Notes: generated by a model from the letters alone, not told the origin. 56,568 nucleotides of DNA from a bacterium (GCA_030531905.1 JAUNMG010000001.1:1-56568); one strand, 5' to 3'; shown: positions 33,690 through 43,271, counted from the stretch's first letter. Numbers and translations: made by a program.

Positions 33690-34619
33690 ATGAAGAAGCA
33701 AAAAATAAAGATAATTTTAATTTTGTTGATACTATTATTAACAACAGGATGTACTAAAACATTGACTGATAGTAAGAATAAACCTGTAAAAGATAATGTA
33801 ACAGGCCAAAGTTTAACTCAAAATATTTTGTGTAAACCAACAAATAAAAATACAATAAAAATATATGAAAAGAATAAAGTAAAAGTTGAAAAATTACCTG
33901 ATTGTGATAATTTTAAAGTAAATAGTGGTAAATATGAAGGTTTATGGACATCTATATTTGTAAAACCTCTAGCATTCGTTCTTTTAAAACTAGGAAAATT
34001 AGTAGGAAACTATGCAGTATCATTAATTATTATTAGTTTACTAATTAGATTGATTGCCTTTCCATTTACAAAAAAAACAGCAATGCAATCAGAATTAATG
34101 AAAAAAGCACAACCTGAATTAACTAGAATTCAAAATAAATATAAGGACAAACAAGATCAAGAATCATTAACAAGACAAAGCCAAGAAATGATGATGGTTT
34201 ATAAAAAATATAATATAAGTCCTATGTCTGGATGTTTATTTTCAATGATTCAACTTCCTTTATTTATCGCATTCTTTGAAGCAGTTCAAAGAACACCAGC
34301 AATTTTTGAAGGAAAATTTTTAGGATTACAACTTGGAACAACACCAATGGTTGGATTTACAACAACTAGCATCATATGTTATATAGTATTAATGCTTTTG
34401 ATAGGCGCAACAACATATTTTTCATTTAAACTTAATGCAACAGGAAACACCTTAGATCCAAGTATGGCAATGATGCCAGTTATGATGGTATTTATGATAA
34501 TATTTATGGCTTTATTTATGCCATCTGCACTAGGAATTTATTGGATTACAACTAATTTATTTACAATATTCCAAAATATGTTAGTTAAAAGGAGTAAGGT
34601 AGAACATGGAAAAGCATAG
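33690..34619 (+). CDS. yidC: Membrane protein insertase YidC (lipoprotein type)
   Basis: A 309-residue Oxa1/YidC family insertase. A lipoprotein signal ends in the lipobox LLTTGC (Cys near residue 21), as in SpoIIIJ/YqjG. After about 85 residues come five membrane helices. The charged hairpin between helices one and two carries KKTAMQSELMKKAQPEL. Family motifs SGCLFSMIQLPLFIAF and ALGIYWITTNLFTI are present. It overlaps khpB by 14 bases. In sporulators SpoIIIJ also serves the SpoIIIA-SpoIIQ channel. Confidence 0.96.
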   Translation: MKKQKIKIILILLILLLTTGCTKTLTDSKNKPVKDNVTGQSLTQNILCKPTNKNTIKIYEKNKVKVEKLPDCDNFKVNSGKYEGLWTSIFVKPLAFVLLKLGKLVGNYAVSLIIISLLIRLIAFPFTKKTAMQSELMKKAQPELTRIQNKYKDKQDQESLTRQSQEMMMVYKKYNISPMSGCLFSMIQLPLFIAFFEAVQRTPAIFEGKFLGLQLGTTPMVGFTTTSIICYIVLMLLIGATTYFSFKLNATGNTLDPSMAMMPVMMVFMIIFMALFMPSALGIYWITTNLFTIFQNMLVKRSKVEHGKA

Positions 34620-35211
34620 TTATGTAGGAAAAACAAAAGAAGATGCAATTAAAGAAGCAGTAATTGATTTACAAGAAGTAGAAGAAAATTTAATTATTAA
34701 TGAAATATCTTCAAAGACAGGATTATTTAAAAAAACAGAAATTGAAGTAATCGAAAAAAGAGAAGTAGTAAAATTCATTAAAAGTAAGATTCATGAATTA
34801 TTAAAAGATATGGGAATTAATGCTAATATTGAAACTAAAGTTGATAATAATATAGCAAAATATACAATTGTATCAGATCAAGATGCCTTAGTAATAGGAA
34901 AGAATGGTAAGAATTTACAAGCTTTATCAACAATAATAAACCAAATAGTATTAAAGGAAACTAATCATTCACTTAAATTTATTATTGATGTAGGAGAATA
35001 TAAATTCAAAAGAGAAAGAAATTTAGAAAGACTTGCTAAGAATGTTGCAAGAGAAGTAAAAGCAACTAAAGTAGAAGCAAAACTAGATTCAATGAATTCC
35101 TATGAAAGAAGAATAATTCATAATACTTTAAAAGATTATAAATATGTATATACTGAAAGTGTAGGGGAAGAACCTAACAGAGCAGTAGTTATCAAACCAA
35201 AAGAAGATTAA
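34606..35211 (+). CDS. khpB: KhpB/Jag RNA-binding protein
   Basis: A 201-residue protein with three parts: a Jag_N domain (about residues 4-50, KTKEDAIKEAVIDL...), a KH domain with the GKNGKNLQ loop near residue 104, and an R3H domain with SYERRIIHNTL near residue 165. In Gram-positives KhpB pairs with KhpA, binds RNAs and affects cell elongation and division. It overlaps yidC by 14 bases. A terminator hairpin spans its stop codon. Confidence 0.95.
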   Translation: MEKHSYVGKTKEDAIKEAVIDLQEVEENLIINEISSKTGLFKKTEIEVIEKREVVKFIKSKIHELLKDMGINANIETKVDNNIAKYTIVSDQDALVIGKNGKNLQALSTIINQIVLKETNHSLKFIIDVGEYKFKRERNLERLAKNVAREVKATKVEAKLDSMNSYERRIIHNTLKDYKYVYTESVGEEPNRAVVIKPKED

Positions 35212-35226
35212 GTTCTTCTTTTTTCT
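35199..35226 (+). terminator. Terminator of the rnpA-yidC-khpB operon
   Basis: AAAAGAAGA pairs with TTCTTCTTT; the khpB stop TAA is in the loop and a T run follows. Confidence 0.78.
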
Positions 35227-35245
35227 ATATAAAAATAAAATAGTG

Positions 35246-35254
35246 TGCTATAAT
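35246..35254 (+). promoter_or_regulatory. Extended -10 promoter of mnmE
   Basis: TGCTATAAT is an extended -10 without a good -35. It lies 28 bases before the mnmE ATG. Confidence 0.5.
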
Positions 35255-35281
35255 AAGAAAGAAAAAAAAGGAGGAGTTTAT

Positions 35282-36637
35282 ATGAATGATACAATAGCGG
35301 CAATTTCAACTGCTTTAGGAGTAGGTGCTATATCCATTGTTAGAATGAGTGGAAAAGATTCTATTTCGATTGCAAATTCTATTTTTTCAGGTAAAGATTT
35401 AGAAAAAGTTGCAACTCATACTATAAATTATGGATTTATTAAAGATAATGAAGAAGTAATAGATGAAGTATTAGTTTCAGTAATGAAGGCTCCTCATACT
35501 TATACAACAGAAGACATTGTAGAAATCAACTGTCATGGAGGAATAACTACAACTAATAAGGTTTTAGAAACACTTTTAAAACATGGAGCAAGACTAGCTG
35601 AACCTGGAGAATTTACTAAACGCGCATTTTTAAATGGAAGAATAGATTTAACAAAATCAGAAGCAGTCATGGATTTATTAGAAAGTAAGACGGAAAGTGC
35701 CAGAAAATTAGCTATCAATTCGTTACAAGGAAAAACAGCCCTTTTAGTAGATAACTTTAGAGATAAAATCAAACAATTAATATCTTCAATTGAAGTAAAT
35801 ATAGATTATCCAGAGTATTATGATATTGAAGTTGTAACGTTAGAAAAGATTAAAGAAGAGACTGCAAGTATGAAACAAGAGTTGGAAACTATAATTAATG
35901 AAAGTGAAAACAGTAAGATAATAAAAAATGGAATTGATACTTTAATAATAGGAAGACCTAACGTTGGAAAAAGTAGTATCTTAAATAAATTTTTAGATGA
36001 AGAAAAAGCAATAGTTACAGATATAGCTGGAACAACAAGAGATATAGTAGAAGGACAAGTAATGCTTGATAATATAGTTTTAAATATTATTGATACAGCA
36101 GGTATTAGACAAACAGAAGATAAAGTAGAAAAAATAGGTGTAGAAAAGAGTCTTTCTCTTATTGATAAAGCTGATTTAATAATAGTAGTTTTAAATAGTA
36201 ATGAAAAATTAACTTTGGAAGATCAAGAATTACTTGAAAAAACTAAAAATAAAAACACTATTGTTGTTCTTAATAAAAATGATTTAGAAAGAAATATAGA
36301 ATTAGATAAGTTAGAAGATTACACCTTAGTTAGTACCAATACTAATGATTTAGAAGGAATTGACACCTTAAAAGATAAAATAAAAGAAATGTTTAATTTA
36401 GAACAAATATCTACAAAAGATTATAATTATTTAACTAATGTTAGACAAATATCACTTGCTAAAAATGCTTATCAAAAATTAATTGATGTTGAAACAGGAT
36501 TAAAAGAAAATTTACCTGTAGATATGATTGAAATAGATTTAAGAGATTGTTTTGACATTCTTGGACAGATTACTGGTAAAACATATAGTGATGAAATAAT
36601 AGATAATCTTTTTGAAAGATTTTGTGTAGGAAAGTAG
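35282..36637 (+). CDS. mnmE: tRNA modification GTPase MnmE
   Basis: With MnmG it makes the (carboxymethyl)aminomethyl group at U34 of several tRNAs. The 451-residue protein has the folate-binding N-domain (DTIAAISTALGVGAISIVRMSG), and a G domain with GRPNVGKSS, IAGTTRDI, DTAGIR and NKND. The C-terminal FCVGK carries the conserved cysteine. I chose the ATG at 35282, with AAAGGAGGAG upstream; the longer frame from 35243 has no site. mnmG follows 8 bases after the stop. Confidence 0.97.
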   Translation: MNDTIAAISTALGVGAISIVRMSGKDSISIANSIFSGKDLEKVATHTINYGFIKDNEEVIDEVLVSVMKAPHTYTTEDIVEINCHGGITTTNKVLETLLKHGARLAEPGEFTKRAFLNGRIDLTKSEAVMDLLESKTESARKLAINSLQGKTALLVDNFRDKIKQLISSIEVNIDYPEYYDIEVVTLEKIKEETASMKQELETIINESENSKIIKNGIDTLIIGRPNVGKSSILNKFLDEEKAIVTDIAGTTRDIVEGQVMLDNIVLNIIDTAGIRQTEDKVEKIGVEKSLSLIDKADLIIVVLNSNEKLTLEDQELLEKTKNKNTIVVLNKNDLERNIELDKLEDYTLVSTNTNDLEGIDTLKDKIKEMFNLEQISTKDYNYLTNVRQISLAKNAYQKLIDVETGLKENLPVDMIEIDLRDCFDILGQITGKTYSDEIIDNLFERFCVGK

Positions 36638-36645
36638 TGATAAAA

Positions 36646-38526
36646 ATGAAATATGAAGCAATAGTAGTTGGTGGAGGACATGCAGGATGTGAAGCATCTT
36701 TAGCAATAGCAAGAAAAAATCATAAAACTTTATTAATAACAGGTAGTATTGAAAATATTGCAGATATGCCATGTAATCCAGCAATTGGTGGACCAGCTAA
36801 GGGAATTGTCGTTCGTGAAATAGACGCTTTAGGTGGAGAAATGGGTAAAAATGCAGATAAAGCCGCTATCCAAGTAAAAATGTTAAATACAAAAAAAGGG
36901 CCAGCAGTTCAAGCATTGCGTGCTCAAGAAGATAAAAATATTTATCCAAAAGAAATGTTAAAAACTTTAAAACAAGAAAAAAACTTAGATATAAAAGAAT
37001 CATTAGTTGAAGACTTAATGGTAGAAGATAATAAAATTAAAGGCGTTATCTTAGAAGATGGTACTAAAATAGAAGCTGATGTTGTCGTATTAACAACAGG
37101 TACATATTTACGTGGAATGATTCTAGTAGGAGCAAATAAAACACCAGGAGGACCACATGGTGAAAGAGATTCAAAATTCTTATCAACAAAGCTAAAAGAA
37201 TTAGGCTTTAATATTTTAAGACTTAAAACTGGAACACCACCAAGAGTAGATAAATCAACAATAGATTATGAAAAAACATCATTAGAAGCAGGTGACGATA
37301 GAGTCTTAACATTCTCATATGATAATAAAGTATATTATGACTATAAAGAACAAACTCCATGTCATTTAATCTATACTAATGATAAGACTCATCAAATTAT
37401 TAAAGATCATTTAAAAGAGTCAAGCATGTATGGTGGATATGTAGAAGGTATTGGTCCAAGATATTGTCCATCAATAGAAGACAAAGTAGTAAGATTTAGT
37501 GATAAGGAACGTCATCAATTATTCCTAGAACCAGAAAGTAATGTAGAAGATGATCCTAATTATGGAAACACTATTTATGTACAAGGATTTTCTACTAGTA
37601 TGCCTGAAAATATTCAAGAAGAAATGGTTCACAGCTTACAAGGATTAGAACATGCCAAGATTATAAAATATGCTTATGCCATAGAATATGACGCAATTGA
37701 TGCTAAACAATTAAAGCAAAGTTTAGAATCAAAATTAGTAGAAGGACTATATACTGCAGGACAAATAAATGGTACAAGTGGCTACGAAGAAGCCGCAGGC
37801 CAAGGATTAATCGCAGGTATAAATGCTGCTTTAAAATTAGAAGGAAAATCTCCTTTAATTCTAAAGAGAAACGAATCTTATATTGGAGTATTAATAGATG
37901 ATTTAGTAACAAAAGGAGTAAAAGATCCATATAGATTATTAACATCACGTGCTGAATATCGTCTACTTTTAAGACATGATAATGCTGATATGAGACTTAG
38001 AGATTATGGTTATCAAGTTGGTTTAATAAATGAAGAACAATATCAACTATTTAATAAGAAAAAACAAGATATTGAAACTGTTTATAAAATTCTAAAAGAA
38101 AATAAAGTTACCCCTAAAAAAGAAGTTAATGAATATCTATCATCAATTGATAGTTCAACACTAAAAGATGGTATTACTTTATATGATTTATTAAAAAGAC
38201 CAGAGATCTCAATAGAAAATATAAAACATTTTATCAGATTAGATTATGATGATGAAGTATTAGAACAAGTAGAAATAAATACAAGATATCAAGGTTATAT
38301 TGCCAAAGCAAATAAAGAAGCTGAAAAAATGTTAGATTTAGAAAATAAAAAAATACCTGATGATATTGATTATGATAAAATTCCAAATATTGCTAGTGAA
38401 GCAAGACAAAAATTAAATGAAATAAAACCAACAACAATAGCTCAAGCTTTAAGAATTAGTGGAGTTAATCCTGCAGATATTTCTATTTTAATGGTTTATT
38501 TAAAAAGAAGAGGTAATGATGAATAA
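36646..38526 (+). CDS. mnmG: tRNA uridine modification enzyme MnmG (GidA)
   Basis: FAD-dependent partner of MnmE, about 626 residues. The FAD loop is VVGGGHAGCEASLA. Other motifs are NPAIGGPAKG, the TGTYLRGMI box, and YAIEYDAIDAKQL with catalytic Cys in the GPRYCPSIEDK segment. The C-terminal helical domain holds SGVNPADISILMVYLK. I chose the ATG at 36646 (MKYEAIVVGGG). It overlaps rsmG by 11 bases. The mnmE-mnmG-rsmG-noc-parA-parB order is typical of Bacilli. Confidence 0.97.
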   Translation: MKYEAIVVGGGHAGCEASLAIARKNHKTLLITGSIENIADMPCNPAIGGPAKGIVVREIDALGGEMGKNADKAAIQVKMLNTKKGPAVQALRAQEDKNIYPKEMLKTLKQEKNLDIKESLVEDLMVEDNKIKGVILEDGTKIEADVVVLTTGTYLRGMILVGANKTPGGPHGERDSKFLSTKLKELGFNILRLKTGTPPRVDKSTIDYEKTSLEAGDDRVLTFSYDNKVYYDYKEQTPCHLIYTNDKTHQIIKDHLKESSMYGGYVEGIGPRYCPSIEDKVVRFSDKERHQLFLEPESNVEDDPNYGNTIYVQGFSTSMPENIQEEMVHSLQGLEHAKIIKYAYAIEYDAIDAKQLKQSLESKLVEGLYTAGQINGTSGYEEAAGQGLIAGINAALKLEGKSPLILKRNESYIGVLIDDLVTKGVKDPYRLLTSRAEYRLLLRHDNADMRLRDYGYQVGLINEEQYQLFNKKKQDIETVYKILKENKVTPKKEVNEYLSSIDSSTLKDGITLYDLLKRPEISIENIKHFIRLDYDDEVLEQVEINTRYQGYIAKANKEAEKMLDLENKKIPDDIDYDKIPNIASEARQKLNEIKPTTIAQALRISGVNPADISILMVYLKRRGNDE

Positions 38527-39154
38527 AGAAGAGTTTGAAAAAGAATTATTAAAATTAGGAATAGATTTAACAGAAAAACAAAAATCTCAGTTAGAAGAAT
38601 TTTATAATATTTTAATTGAAGAAAATAAAAAAATAAATTTGACTAGAATTTTAGAAAAAGAAGACGTTTATTTGAAACATTTTTATGATAGTTTGACTAT
38701 TGTTAAAGTTGTTGATTTTTCAAAAATAAATACCTTATGTGATGTAGGAAGTGGAGCAGGTTTTCCTGGAATAGTTTTAAAAATAGTTTTTCCAAATCTT
38801 AAAGTAGTTTTAATAGACTCTTTACAAAAACGCGTTAATTATTTAAATAGAACTATTGAAAGCTTAAGATTAGAAAATATTAAGGCTATTCATACAAGAA
38901 GTGAAGACTATAAAGAAACATTTGATTTAGTAGTAGCAAGAGCAGTCGCAAGACTTGATAAACTTATTAACTGGTGTTCTCATTTAATAAGAAAAAATCA
39001 ACTTTTTGTTGCCATGAAAGCTAATGTAGATGATGAGCTAGTTGGTATTGATAAAACTTTAACTAAAAATAATTGTCTAGTAGAAAGTATAGAAAAATTT
39101 AATTTGCCCAAAGAAAATAGTAATAGAGCCCTTGTTGTAATAAGAAAAAAGTAA
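38516..39154 (+). CDS. rsmG: 16S rRNA (G527-N7) methyltransferase RsmG
   Basis: Methylates N7 of G527 in 16S rRNA; loss gives low-level streptomycin resistance in other bacteria. At 212 residues it has the SAM motif DVGSGAGFPGIVL and the neighbouring LIDSLQKRVNYLN. The N-terminal NLTRI motif is present. Two ATGs in a row (38516, 38519) are possible starts after AGAGGTA. It overlaps mnmG and ends in a long hairpin terminator. Confidence 0.97.
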   Translation: MMNKEEFEKELLKLGIDLTEKQKSQLEEFYNILIEENKKINLTRILEKEDVYLKHFYDSLTIVKVVDFSKINTLCDVGSGAGFPGIVLKIVFPNLKVVLIDSLQKRVNYLNRTIESLRLENIKAIHTRSEDYKETFDLVVARAVARLDKLINWCSHLIRKNQLFVAMKANVDDELVGIDKTLTKNNCLVESIEKFNLPKENSNRALVVIRKK

Positions 39155-39210
39155 GAAAAGTAAAAAATATCTATAATATATATGAATAGATAGTATACTT
39201 TTCTTTTTTA
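39154..39210 (+). terminator. Terminator of mnmE-mnmG-rsmG
   Basis: AGAAAAGTA pairs with TACTTTTCT, with an inner ATCTA/TAGAT stem, followed by a T run. Confidence 0.82.
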
Positions 39211-39224
39211 TTTACTGACAATAC

Positions 39225-39253
39225 TTTTCAAAAAAATTATTTCATGTTATAAT
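39225..39253 (+). promoter_or_regulatory. Promoter of noc
   Basis: TTTTCA (39225-39230) and TATAAT (39248-39253) are 17 bases apart, with TG before the -10 (TGTTATAAT). Confidence 0.6.
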
Positions 39254-39290
39254 CTATAATAGAATAAAAGAATAAAGGGAGGTATCAAAT

Positions 39291-40661
39291 ATGCAATCAA
39301 ATGAAGAAGTAGTATATTTATACTTAGATGACATTATTCCAAATAGATTTCAACCTCGTGAAGTTTTTGATGAAAGACCTTTAAAAGAATTAGCTGTATC
39401 AATTAAAGAACACGGAGTAATTCAACCAATTATTGTTAGAAAAGTTAATGATAAATACGAAATAATAGCAGGAGAAAGAAGATATAAAGCCTCAGCTTTA
39501 GCAGGACTAACTAAGATTCCAGCAATTATTAGAGATTTAGATGATAAAGAGACTTCAAAAGTAGCATTACTTGAAAACTTACAAAGAAAAAATTTAAATC
39601 CTATTGAAGAAGCAAAAACTTATCAAAAAATATTAGAACTTGATCAGATGACTCAAGAAGAACTTGCTAAAACCATGGGAAAAAGTCAATCAGCTGTAGC
39701 TAATAAATTAAGATTATTATCTTTACCAGAAGAAGTACAAGATGCCTTGTTAAAAGAAAATATTTCAGAACGTCATGCTAGAACTTTATTGAATTTAAAA
39801 ACACCACAAGAACAAAAGGATATGTTAAAAAAGATAATGGATGAAAGGTTAACTGTTAGACAAGTTGAAAACTTAATAAAGGGTGATTCAAAAGAAGAGG
39901 AAAAAGAAGTGTTAAATTTAAATGAAAATAAATCAAATACAGAAGTTTTAGACCTACCTAAAAGCGAGGATGTTCCAACAGAATCTAACTATATCCCAAT
40001 AAATCCAATTATGCCAAATTTTGATGGAGAAAATAATGATTTAAATACTCCAATTTTAACAAATATTCCAAGCAATACTCAAGAATTAAACCAAGAAGAG
40101 GATGAAAGTGGACAACCTAGATTTATAAATTTTGGTGAAATATCAAAGGAAGATGATACTGATTCCTTAGATGAAGCAAATGATAACACTTCTATTGATA
40201 TTGACAAATTAAAAGAAGAAGCAAATGATATTAATTCTAATTTATCTTCTGAAAATGAAGGATTAGACAGCCTATTAAAAATAGGTGATCCTATAGATAC
40301 AGATAACTCTGATGATAAAGATACATCTGAATTTAAATTTTTCTCACCTGCACGAGAGGCAATCAAAGAAAGTGAAAAAACTGTATCAAATGATAAGACA
40401 GAAGATTATTTTAAAGCACCTGACTTAGTTTCTGTTAATTTACCAGATTCAGTTCAAACAAATAATGTTAATGGAATAAGTTTATCTAATGAAGATCTAA
40501 AATTAACACCAGATAGAACTAGAGAAGAAAATCCAATGAATAGTGCTATTGAAATAATTAGAAACAGCTTATCTCAAATAGAAAATATGGGAATAAAAGT
40601 AGAAAAAGACGAAATGAGTTTAGAAAATTCATATCAAATAGTTATAAAGTTAGAAAAGTAG
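39291..40661 (+). CDS. noc: Noc-like ParB paralogue with long acidic insert
   Basis: CTP-switch DNA clamp of the ParB/Noc family, 456 residues; B. subtilis Noc has about 280. CTP motifs are GERR (61-64) and ENLQRKNL (95-102). The helix-turn-helix is at about 121-145. At the positions that set Noc versus ParB specificity it has Q133, K139 and R161 (Noc set Q..K..R), while the ParB here has R173, M179 and G201. Its locus between rsmG and parA is that of B. subtilis noc. Unlike that Noc, it lacks the N-terminal amphipathic helix: an in-frame stop lies just upstream. Residues about 200-405 are a disordered acidic linker before a short C-terminal dimer domain. Confidence 0.9.
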   Translation: MQSNEEVVYLYLDDIIPNRFQPREVFDERPLKELAVSIKEHGVIQPIIVRKVNDKYEIIAGERRYKASALAGLTKIPAIIRDLDDKETSKVALLENLQRKNLNPIEEAKTYQKILELDQMTQEELAKTMGKSQSAVANKLRLLSLPEEVQDALLKENISERHARTLLNLKTPQEQKDMLKKIMDERLTVRQVENLIKGDSKEEEKEVLNLNENKSNTEVLDLPKSEDVPTESNYIPINPIMPNFDGENNDLNTPILTNIPSNTQELNQEEDESGQPRFINFGEISKEDDTDSLDEANDNTSIDIDKLKEEANDINSNLSSENEGLDSLLKIGDPIDTDNSDDKDTSEFKFFSPAREAIKESEKTVSNDKTEDYFKAPDLVSVNLPDSVQTNNVNGISLSNEDLKLTPDRTREENPMNSAIEIIRNSLSQIENMGIKVEKDEMSLENSYQIVIKLEK

Positions 40662-40686
40662 AGAAAGATAAATCTACTTTTTTTTC
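40655..40686 (+). terminator. Terminator of noc
   Basis: AAAGTAGA and TCTACTTT pair, followed by eight T. The noc stop codon lies in the upstream arm. Confidence 0.85.
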
Positions 40687-40695
40687 CTAAAAACA

Positions 40696-40724
40696 TTTCA
40701 AAAAGAAGTGTTTTTTGATACAAT
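40696..40724 (+). promoter_or_regulatory. Promoter of parA-parB
   Basis: TTTCAA (40696-40701) and TACAAT (40719-40724) are 17 bases apart, with an extended TGA before the -10. Confidence 0.6.
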
Positions 40725-40753
40725 GTAATAAGTAAAAGAAGAAAGGTGATAGA

Positions 40754-41539
40754 ATGGGAAAGATAATTTCTTTGGTTAATCAAAAAGGTGGAGTCGGAAA
40801 AACTACAACAAGTATTAATCTTTCTGCATCACTAGCAGTACTAGGTAAAAAAGTATTATTAATTGATTTAGATCCTCAAGGAAATACAACAACTGGGGTT
40901 GGAATCAACAAAGGTGATATAGAAACAAGTATTTATGATGTTTTAATAGGAAAGTGTAGTATAGAACAAGCTACAATTAAAACAAAATATAAAAATTTAT
41001 CAGTTATCCCTGCAACTATAAATTTAGCAGGATTAGATATTGAATTATTAGAAAAAAGTCAAAATGAACCAGGATTTTCTAAAGGAGAACAATTAAAACA
41101 ACATTTAGAAAAAGTAAGAGATAATTATGATTTCATAATAATTGATTGTCCTCCATCACTTGGAATAATTACAACTAACGCTTTAACAGCATCAAATTCG
41201 GTAATCATTCCAGTTCAATGTGAATTCTTCGCATTAGAGGGAATTATGCAATTACTAAATACAATTATGTTAGCTCAAAAGTCATTAAATCCAGAGTTGG
41301 ATATTGAAGGTGTTTTACTTACAATGTTAGATTCAAGAACTAACTTAGGATTTGAAGTAGTAGAAGATATTCGTAAATTCTTTAAAGAAAGAGTTTACAA
41401 TACAATAATTCCAAGATTGATTCGCCTAACTGAGGCACCATCTCATGGTGAACCAATAATAGCATATGATCCAAAAAGTAGAGGTTCAGAGGCTTACTTA
41501 AACTTAGCTAAGGAAGTGATTGAGAGAAATGGAAACTAA
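40754..41539 (+). CDS. parA: Chromosome-partitioning ATPase ParA (Soj)
   Basis: Deviant Walker ATPase of 261 residues that segregates origins with ParB and, in B. subtilis, also regulates DnaA. The deviant P-loop is KGGVGKTTT near residue 11 with the signature lysine. Walker A' is LLIDLDPQGNTTTG and Walker B is FIIIDCPPSLG. The protein is of the short chromosomal type with no N-terminal DNA-binding domain. It overlaps parB by about 11 bases. The partner sites are the parS copies at 22947-23667. Confidence 0.97.
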   Translation: MGKIISLVNQKGGVGKTTTSINLSASLAVLGKKVLLIDLDPQGNTTTGVGINKGDIETSIYDVLIGKCSIEQATIKTKYKNLSVIPATINLAGLDIELLEKSQNEPGFSKGEQLKQHLEKVRDNYDFIIIDCPPSLGIITTNALTASNSVIIPVQCEFFALEGIMQLLNTIMLAQKSLNPELDIEGVLLTMLDSRTNLGFEVVEDIRKFFKERVYNTIIPRLIRLTEAPSHGEPIIAYDPKSRGSEAYLNLAKEVIERNGN

Positions 41540-42440
41540 TACAAATAATAATAGTGGTATTAAAAGAAGAGCTCTTGGTAGAGGACTAGAAGAATTATTT
41601 AATAATGAACCATTAGACTATAATAAAATAGAAGAAAAAATAATAACAGAGACTCCAAAAGAAGAAATAATTAAAGTACCAATAGCTGAATTACGTTCAA
41701 ATCCATATCAGCCAAGAAAAGTATTTGATGAAGAAGCACTAAAAGAGTTAGCTTCATCAATTAAGGAGCATGGAGTATTCCAACCAATAATTATTAAAAA
41801 AAGTATTAAAGGTTATGAAATAATAGCAGGTGAACGTAGAGTTAAAGCATCTAAACTTGCAGGATTAAAAGAAGTTCCAGCTATAGTTCGTGACTTTTCA
41901 GATAATGAAATGATGGAAATAGCATTACTTGAAAACTTACAAAGAGAAAACTTAAATGCTATTGAAGAAGCTAATGCTTATAAAAATTTACTAACAAATC
42001 TTAATTTAACACAAGAACAATTAGCAGAAAGAATTGGTAAAAGTAGAAGCCACATTACTAATATGCTAGGATTACTTACATTACCAACTCTAACTCAAAA
42101 TTTAATTAGTCAAAAAGAAATAAGTATGGGACATGCTAGAGTTCTTTCTAAATTAAAAGATGAAAATCAAATAAGTGAATTAACAGATAAAATTATATCT
42201 CAAGGAATAAGTGTTAGAGAACTAGAAGAAATTACATCAAGTGATGAAAATTATGAAAGAAAAAATAAAACATTTAAACCACATAAAGAAAAGAAAGAAA
42301 ATGAATATCAATATCTAGAAGAATCATTAAGTGAAAAACTAGGTACAAAAGTAAAGATTAAATCTAACAAATTAGAAATTAAGTTTACTAATGTCAATGA
42401 TTTAAATAGATTATTAGAAATTATGAATTTAGATAAATAA
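41529..42440 (+). CDS. parB: Chromosome-partitioning protein ParB (Spo0J)
   Basis: CTPase sliding clamp of about 303 residues that loads at parS. The N-terminal KRRALGRGLEELF is the ParA-contact motif. CTP motifs are GERR (101-104) and ENLQRENL (135-142). The helix-turn-helix has R173 and the later G201 in SMGHAR, the ParB-type specificity residues. The C-terminal dimer domain is at about 255-303. ATG 41529 is my choice; a TTG at 41520 is nearer the AAGGAAG site. Its likely targets are the seven parS sites 18-19 kb to the left across oriC. Confidence 0.97.
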   Translation: METNTNNNSGIKRRALGRGLEELFNNEPLDYNKIEEKIITETPKEEIIKVPIAELRSNPYQPRKVFDEEALKELASSIKEHGVFQPIIIKKSIKGYEIIAGERRVKASKLAGLKEVPAIVRDFSDNEMMEIALLENLQRENLNAIEEANAYKNLLTNLNLTQEQLAERIGKSRSHITNMLGLLTLPTLTQNLISQKEISMGHARVLSKLKDENQISELTDKIISQGISVRELEEITSSDENYERKNKTFKPHKEKKENEYQYLEESLSEKLGTKVKIKSNKLEIKFTNVNDLNRLLEIMNLDK

Positions 42441-42461
42441 AAATAAAAAGAGGTGGATTCA

Positions 42462-43271
42462 TTGAATATTTTAGATAAATACGCCGAAGAAATAATGAAA
42501 TTAGTATGGCCTATTGTGTATATATTAATAGGTATGATTATATATGAAATTATTAAAAATATAGTGGATAGAGCTGAAAAGAAAAACACATCTAAAAGAC
42601 ATCAAGCAAAACGAGCTAAAACTATCTCAAGATTGGTATTAAACATATTTAAATATATAATCATTGTTGTTACTTTTGTTGCTATACTTGCAAATTTTGG
42701 AGTTAATGTTAAATCAATACTAGCAGGACTTGGTATTACAGCAGCTTTAGTAGGACTTGCTTTCCAGGATTTAGCAAAAGATTTAATTGCAGGAATATCA
42801 ATAATTTTAGAAGACCAATATGAAATAGGAGATACTATAGAAGTTAATGGTTTTACAGGAGAGGTAGTAGCACTAGGGTTAAGAACAACAAGAATTAAAA
42901 ATTTTAAAGGTCAAACTTTAATAATAGCAAACCATACAATAACTGAAATTATTAATTATAATTTGGCACCTAATACAGCAATAGTTGACATTTCTGTTGC
43001 TTATGAAGAAGATTTAGAAAAAGTAGAAAAAACATTAGACAACTTAAATACAACTTTGAGAAAAAAATATCCAAAAATAAAAAAAGATCTTGTAGTACTT
43101 GGTGTTGATGAATTAGATGCTTCATCAGTTAATTATAAGGTGGCTTTGGAAACAACAACTTCTGAGTATTTTACAGTTCAAAGAATTTTAAGAAAAGAAA
43201 TAAAACAAGCTTTTGATAAAGCAAATATAAAAATACCTTATCCACAAATAGAGGTGCATAATGGAAAATAA
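42462..43271 (+). CDS. MscS-type small-conductance mechanosensitive channel
   Basis: About 269 residues. Three membrane segments: roughly 10-35, 60-80, and the pore helix near 90-115 (VKSILAGLGITAALVGLAFQDLAKDLIAG). The MscS beta domain follows (QYEIGDTIEVNGFTGEVVALGLRTTRIKNF). It opens under membrane tension to release solutes in osmotic downshock. AAAGAGGTGG lies 6-7 bases before a TTG at 42462; the GTG at 42453 falls inside that ribosome site, so I chose the TTG. In B. subtilis yyaD-yyaE region genes sit here. Confidence 0.92.
   Translation: MNILDKYAEEIMKLVWPIVYILIGMIIYEIIKNIVDRAEKKNTSKRHQAKRAKTISRLVLNIFKYIIIVVTFVAILANFGVNVKSILAGLGITAALVGLAFQDLAKDLIAGISIILEDQYEIGDTIEVNGFTGEVVALGLRTTRIKNFKGQTLIIANHTITEIINYNLAPNTAIVDISVAYEEDLEKVEKTLDNLNTTLRKKYPKIKKDLVVLGVDELDASSVNYKVALETTTSEYFTVQRILRKEIKQAFDKANIKIPYPQIEVHNGK

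Noticed and set aside
35533..35772. Antisense ORFs within mnmE, gyrA, ychF and others
   Set aside because: They lie opposite strongly conserved genes, have no ribosome sites and give low-complexity products.
39291..40661. Second ParB rather than Noc
   Set aside because: Locus, Q133/K139/R161 and the presence of Noc-type sites argue for Noc; a full ParB with R173/G201 lies next to parA.
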